This document shows positions 58,690 to 64,000 of a DNA stretch of 64,000 nt, piece after piece. Numbering within the stretch: the first letter of the stretch is position 1; each line of letters starts with the position of its first letter. The notes below the pieces were generated by a model. The model did no database searches, was not told the DNA's origin, and worked only from the letters and a program-made list of their open reading frames with translations. The stretch lies in contig NC_080672.1 in assembly GCF_030247195.1 (NCBI RefSeq), forward strand, positions 7,626,001 through 7,690,000, written 5' to 3'. The DNA comes from Topomyia yanbarensis. Its lineage: Eukaryota > Arthropoda > Insecta > Diptera > Culicidae. The translations under genes were made by a program, and so were the position numbers.

Positions 58690-59559
58690 TTTCCCGAATC
58701 CCGGGAAGCTGAAAACCGTCGGGAAATGGAAGCTCTACTCATCACAAATGTAGTAGATTCGAAATCGTTGTTATTGCAAAAAATAAATGGTTTTGCTTCG
58801 AAACTAAAAGAGATAATTGAATGGAGCCAAAAAAAGAATTGTACAACTTGCTAAGATGCATTTATTTCATGATAATAGTGGTGCTGTTTCTTACTTACTC
58901 TTTTAATAAAATAACGAAAATGCTAATAATAACACTAACTTTAAACTAATTAACTTCTAAAAGAATGCTAAATTCACTTGAATGAAATGTAGTTATACTT
59001 TTTTCTATGCAAAATTTTCCTGGCTTTAGAATAAAAATAAGAAAAGGTACAATAAGTGCCATACTTTTTCAATAAGAGCTAGTATAAGTGAATATGAGAT
59101 CAAAATATTCAAGTTCAATAACACAAACACATGAAAACAAGAAAAGATAAGATATCATGTCATGGAACAAATTATGCAACTCTTCAAGACTAAAAATTTG
59201 AATTATTAAAATGGTGATGTTAACTATTAAGACTTTCAAGAAATGAACGAAAAATCGATCAAAATTGTTAAATTTCAAGTAAATTACTGTGAAAAGGTTA
59301 CTTAACCTCATTAGCTGAAACATTTGAGGGCATTTTTCAATGGAAAATTTTCTCACGTATCCAATAGATTCAAAAGATTTGAAATACAAAGTACATTTTT
59401 TGAGTTAGAGCTATTTTAAGACAACTAAGTTTTTAACACAAAAATTTCAATAACTTAGTAACGGTTGAGATTTGAAGGTATGCGTAGATGGATTTTTTTC
59501 TCCAAATATGACAGTCAATCATCTCTCGAGATGCTCTTAACCATGAACCAAACACCCTG

Positions 59560-60592
59560 TATATACACGAAATTTTACTTTAATGGACTCCTCAGAATGT
59601 AAAGTTTCTGAAAATAATCAAGCTTTGCAATTTGTATCAATAAAATGCTTTCGAAGCAAGCTAAACTATTGTCATTCCTATGAATATTACAATAGCCCTA
59701 AACTTCTACGAAATGTAACTGTATTTCATAATTATACATATATAAAAGTTCTTCCGCATATTTGCGGATCCAGACATTTGCCGATTTTCAAAAATAGTAA
59801 TGAACATTTTTTTCAAAGTTATTGGTATAAAATACTGTTAAATTTTTACGCATCAACTTTACACAATATTCTCAGTAACTTGGTAATACTGAAAGAACAT
59901 GATCCGTTCGTCAAATTTGTGTTCTATTTTCATTTACAGACTTTTACAAATATTATTTTACAGGTATTCCATCAAAACATGTGGCATCCCTGATTAAAAA
60001 GCTACAATTGGAAAAGACATAGCCGTTCGTGCGCACAAGCTGTTGCAGTGAAGAGAGACCCAAAGCTTCGAAATATTTCACTGGAATAATTTCAATTAGT
60101 TTGTCGTAGCATGCTTAGATGGCGGTATCGTACTAGTTTAGCTTTCACGGGAGCTTTCGATAGCGCACTGCCGATCGCATGTTTTGGAAATTGCAAAATC
60201 GAATGAAAATGTCTGTGGAGGTTTTATCCGTGAACAAATTTTAAGAAACTGTGCATATTAACCAAAAATTGCTAGATTAAGATGAAAATAAGTATTATAC
60301 TTAAACTCGTGCTTAAACAAATTGTTTGCGATGAACTTCGACATCTTATTTAATTTATTGTCAAAGTAAACATTATTTTCAAATCTTTCGAAATAATAGG
60401 TAATGTGCCCGGCTGATCGTTTGTCAGCTGAAGTTTTATTCTAATTATAGAACTGTTTTGTAAACAGCAAACAATTTCTGGAAGAATAAACCTAAATCTC
60501 TTTCAATATTCGATAGGCAGCTTATCAACGCTGGTAGCGAGCCCGAAACTAGTCTGATTGAGTAATACATTTTTTTCTTTCCTAATACTTAC
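59560..60592. other. Probable intron/intergenic DNA
   Basis: The plus frame 59583-59993 (136 codons) is Phe/His/Tyr-rich without motif or codon-use support. If the exon at 60593 is real, this is the start of its downstream intron. No acceptor with a coding frame was found here. Confidence 0.35.
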
Positions 60593-60688
60593 CATAACAG
60601 CGACCATCCCACAAAAAATCAATCGGTAAAACATTCGTTCCACCTGATTAAGTATGCACCCTTCCCGAAGGGCAAACCATATGCGTCT
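60593..60688 (-). CDS. Probable first coding exon with signal-peptide-like start
   Basis: On the minus strand, acceptor TTCTTTCTTTGTTTAG| precedes 96 bp and a near-consensus donor TTATG|gtaagtatt follows. ATG at 60634 opens MFYRLIFCGMVAVM, a positively charged then hydrophobic start like a signal peptide, ending exactly at the donor in phase 0. The whole exon is also open (32 codons, RRIWFALREGCILNQVER before the Met), so translation could begin further upstream. Short first coding exons with just a signal peptide are common in insect cuticular and other secreted proteins. The next exon lies below 60593 and was not found. Confidence 0.45.
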
Positions 60689-61097
60689 CTAAACAAAGAA
60701 AGAAAAGCGAATAGTTTAATTTGCATTTTTTTTATTTTCCCTTGAATCCGTTGCAGAACAACTGCAACTGCAACTGCTTACTCCTAACGGATGGCACGTT
60801 CCGATAAAACAAAAATCGAACAAATTCAGAATAAGCCTACTCACACATTGATCCAAATACTCCGTACGGTTTTTTTTTTCTCACCCCGATGTTGTCATCC
60901 CGCAGCTGATTTTTTACCCTAACGATATTTTCACCCCACAGGATTTTTTTTTCGTTCATACATCTCGAAGGGCTCGTGGCTCTTGAACACAATAAGTTCC
61001 ACGAAAAAAAATCGCATTTTTCTCCCGATCTCCCTTGGCAATTTTTTTCCCGGTAACCTACAGTTCCCGGTGTACGTGGCGTGGGTCGGATGCTCAC

Positions 61098-61170
61098 CCT
61101 CTTCGGCCACGGTGCACCGCGGTGGTAAGTCGACAGTCGGTGCGTGCATGCAATATCGTCAGATTTTTTT
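61098..61170 (-). other. Possible 5' untranslated exon of the same gene
   Basis: Minus-strand donor GAAGAGG|gtgagcatc at 61097/61098, about 410 bp upstream of the 60688 acceptor, in a GC-rich stretch (61040-61170) unlike the flanking AT-rich DNA. A plus-strand donor-like GGTG|gtaagtcg at 61122 suggests the region could also serve transcription the other way. Confidence 0.3.
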
Positions 61171-61239
61171 CTTCCCTTGCTTCGTTAGTCCGTTTGCTGC
61201 GGTGGTGGTAATTTCAAAACCCCTACTACAGGAGTAATG

Positions 61240-62550
61240 TGATATTAAATTATGAGTAAAGACGGGTATACAACGAGTTTTTTTAGTATTGAAGTTTTCG
61301 GGTGTTTAAGTTTGCGGTACGAAGGTAGGCATTACAAGTTTTTCGAAGGAGGATGCTTCATTCGTTCGAACAGTCATCACTGGATTCTGCATTGGAGTTG
61401 TAAAATTGTACAAATCCTAAATCTTTGTATCTTTAGGATTTATATGAAAGATCTGAAATATTTTAGTTTTAGAGCTGAAATACAAACATACGTACCTGTA
61501 ATGAAATCCTGGGGCATCGGAAATTTTAAGATGCTTGTTCATTCATTCCTTATAAGAATCATGTGAAGATATCATATACAGGAAAGCTTAACTTAAATTC
61601 AAGTCCACCTTGAAAGAAAGATCTGTAAATGATATTTGTTAACATCATGGAAGTTATCTTGTAATTAATGTGTTTTCGCCAGGCCCAAAAGAAATATTAA
61701 AACAGTTTAGAAGCAGCGCCGCACGTATCCTAAACATAGAATTGACCTCGGTATATTTATTTATATATTCAGCAGCTTTAACTTTTTTGGTCATCCGCTG
61801 GATCCTTCACATGGGTGTAATTTCAACAGCTTGGTCGTTTTAGAAATTTTGAAAAGAAGCAATAATCAATAATTTGCAAGTTGAGTAGATTAAATTGATC
61901 ATATTCACCTGCAATCATCTTCAATATGTAGTAACGCTACCAAAACCGTCAAACGTTCGTCTCCGATGATTGCACGAAGCGAACGTGCAACAACGATTCA
62001 AACGCATCAAAGTAGGCCGTGGCGCAATGCATAGTGGGACACAAAGAGAAATTAGCAAGACAAAACCTCTAGCGCTTTGGGTAGGCAATATTTTGAAACG
62101 CTGTTATAGTATTAGCGCATTTCCCCAAAATTCCACGCGACCTTTCCTGATCGAAAGGAACGGCCGCGCTTCATGAAACGCCGCGCTTAGCTAATCTGTC
62201 ATAATGCTGCAAATTTGCATAACGAAGGGCTGAATGAGCAAATAATTTGTTCCAAAAATCAGCCCTGCTTTATGCATAGGTTTATAGGTTGAGTGTACCA
62301 GATGCAAGTGGTGCCAAATTCATCACGTTCAAAAATTCTGTTTAAATTTCACAATTGATAAAATTGGTTCAATGAGCTATACTTATCAATCAAATTCTGT
62401 TTTAAAAATTGTCCTTGCGTTTAAACCAAAATGAGAGGCTTATTACTACTGCAAATAGCAAATAGAAATACTAGTTACATCCTTGCTGGCAACCTTAGGG
62501 CGGCGTTTAGTAAGCAGTTGGTGCGGCGTGTACATTTCAGTTAGAAATAC
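61240..62550. other. No gene recognised
   Basis: A plus frame of 104 codons (61252-61566) has no motif. Otherwise AT-rich DNA without TIRs or exon signals. Confidence 0.35.
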
Positions 62551-62726
62551 TCTAGAAAGAGAACTGCGGAGACTCCATTTTGGATCGATTGGATTCGCGT
62601 TTAGCTGTCAAAAAACGAATCCAATCGAACATTGCCTATCCTTATAACATTGGACGTGTTGCCATACAATGCCGGGGCATACGTTGCCAAAAATGCTGTT
62701 TCTCTCTCCGCAGTTCTCTTACTAGA
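62551..62726. repeat. Small inverted-repeat (MITE-like) element with inner hairpin
   Basis: Outer arms TCTAGAAAGAGAACTGCGGA (62551-62570) and the inverse of TCTAGTAAGAGAACTGCGGA (62707-62726). Weaker similarity extends about 18 bp outward. Inside is a perfect 13 bp hairpin TCGATTGGATTCG / CGAATCCAATCGA (62585-62597, 62616-62628). No ORF. Confidence 0.6.
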
Positions 62727-62729
62727 TTT

Positions 62730-64000
62730 TTTCTAATTTCAGTGAATGTCTCAATACCTTGTTCTTTAGGAGAATGAAATTATTTTGAACTTTCACTGTA
62801 TAGGTGGCGCTGCGATACTTACTTTCTTATTTCGCATTTTAGAGGATTGGAGTTTTCGACATAGTTTTAGAACATTTACAACCAGGGGAAATTTTATGGA
62901 ATATGTCGAAAATATTTAAATTCAATCTTTAAGAATTTCCGAAAAAATTGAAGTAAAATGTGAGCAAAATTAATAAAAAATATAATGCTTTTAAAAATCA
63001 GTTTTCTCAAAAAGGTGTTACTTTTTGCAATAAGTTATCGACGTTCCGTTGTGTACCGTAGGGTAACCAACCAATTTTGGACCCCTAGAGGAAGTGAAAT
63101 TACGTGAACGTCAAAAAATATTTGCTCGCCTATGTTTTTTAATGCAATACATGCACGAGTCTGCTCCAAAATTACTGTTCTTGAAAAAAACTATCAATGG
63201 ATGTTTTATACATTGACATAAACTCGAAAATGACATTTCTTCACAGCATGAATTTTTCACATTTTGGACCCTTCCACACTAATTTGGACAGTGTTCCAAG
63301 CATATTTTGGACACACTGAATGTGACTGCATATATTTTGGAAACAGTGAAGTTTTTTCTACTAAACTGACCTACTGGCTCGTTCTCTTTGCAGTATATTT
63401 AATGCATGAAAGAAGAACATAAGCAAATCAGTGACTGCCAATCAAAAATGGTACATTAATATGGAAGGCTGACTGCATGAAGTATTTTTTTAGTTTTATC
63501 ATTTTGAGAAATAGAAAAACTTTCGGTACAATTAGGTTGCGCAGACTTAACAAAGCAGCATAAAATGTTATGCAATAGAGTTAACAATAATATATTTCGT
63601 GTAACAATTCATCTGTAGCAGTATTATGGAGTAACATCCTCAAGTGAATGATAAATCAAGGTTCAAAGTTCGTCAGGAATCTTCTTGTACTAAATATTAT
63701 TTTTTAATTCTTTTGTTTACGAGGTGGTTTCTTGTTATTCCTTCTAAGCTCAGTTTTTCTTTGTTTCTCTTCCTTTACTTTCCTTTTTCTTCAGTTTTCG
63801 CCTTGTGGTATTAAACTGTTCGGCGCAATGTTAAAACAGCAGGATTACGTCGCTTGAATCGTGATGTTCCTGTTCGCGTGAGTGTTTTAGGCGATTCTAG
63901 GAATTCAGCAAGCACACTCATATTTTCATTATTTAGCTGTGATATGTCTCTTATATTTGTCAACATATAGCTCGTCGAATTCAACAAATTCGAACTACAA
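62730..64000. other. No gene recognised; repeat-like 63059-63350
   Basis: GGGTAACCAACCAATTTTGG at 63061 and several TTTTGGACC/TTTTGGACA motifs to 63350 look like part of an interspersed repeat. A minus-strand donor-like gtaagtatcg lies near 62813 but has no frame. Confidence 0.35.

Larger units (their letters stand above)
56857..58737. mobile_element. Non-autonomous hAT element
   Basis: Perfect 8 bp duplications CTCATCAC at 56849-56856 and 58738-58745. TIR TAGAGCTTCCAT with CCCGGG-rich subterminal repeats at both ends (56868-56960, 58190-58220, 58691-58725). 1,881 bp. Only a 78-codon frame (57065-57301) is present, with no recognisable transposase domain. It carries a nested Helitron-like element and a 17 bp hairpin. 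Confidence 0.8.
56061..59559. mobile_element. Fold-back TIR element with TA target duplication
   Basis: Terminal repeats begin CAGAGTGTTTGGTTCATGAT and, inverted, CAGGGTGTTTGGTTCATGGT, flanked by TA. Similarity of the arms extends beyond 165 bp (CAAATCTCAACCGTTAC; ACTGTCATATTT) and weakly to several hundred bp. The left arm repeats itself at about 340 bp. Removing the nested hAT leaves about 1.6 kb with no transposase. TA suggests the Tc1/mariner group. Confidence 0.7.

Noticed and set aside
1..64000. CRISPR array, prophage or bacterial-type defence system
   Set aside because: No regularly spaced identical short repeats with unique spacers and no operon-like coding; all tandem structure is microsatellite or ~335 bp monomers.

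Overview
The window is repeat-dense nuclear DNA of a mosquito, most likely a culicine. The evidence is a Juan-like Jockey retroelement, a mosquito-type endonuclease/reverse-transcriptase (RTE-like) element, an abundant ~335 bp 'TCCGGTTCCGGAGTTACGGG' repeat family, many TIR elements, tRNA-derived SINEs and mariner debris. Species cannot be fixed by eye. I see no bacterial-type operons, rRNA, CRISPR array or complete long host gene.

Layout. 1-10190: repeats, then copy A of a large direct duplication (about 1521-10188). It carries 335 bp monomers, a host-like exon fragment and a broken Jockey element interrupted by a 1.9 kb insert. 10190-13101: unique DNA with two minus-strand exons of a probable host gene, with stop codon and poly(A) signal (12466-13101). 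16077-17016: a TIR element. 17130-23918: copy B of the duplication, lacking the 1.9 kb insert. 24409-25130: a possible promoter and first exon of the 12.5 kb gene; if so, copy B lies in its intron. 25140-30255: unique DNA, a SINE and mariner remnants. 30256-40170: a nest in which a 335 bp-type element is split by a full-length ~3.06 kb RTE-like element (14 bp TSD), which is split by a 5.5 kb hAT-like element (8 bp TSD), which contains a fold-back array, two Helitron-like ends and a 1.19 kb ORF1-only retroelement (10 bp TSD, poly-A) with an intact 319-codon gag-like ORF. 40170-45924: mostly unique DNA. 45925-50440: a 1.7 kb TIR element at the edge of a long 335 bp array. 50600-51690: low-complexity DNA. 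52240-54160: a second, 5'-truncated RTE-like copy. 56061-59559: a fold-back TIR element containing a hAT element, which contains a Helitron-like element. 60593-61170: exons of a probable minus-strand gene beginning with a signal-peptide-like sequence. 62551-62726: a small inverted repeat.

Most coding capacity is transposon-derived and broken. The main exceptions are the 319-aa gag-like ORF at 35649-36608 and the short host-gene exons. Gene models rest on splice signals, phase and reading frame seen by eye, so exon calls are tentative. Superfamily names rest on TSD length, TIR sequence and remembered protein motifs, not on database searches.
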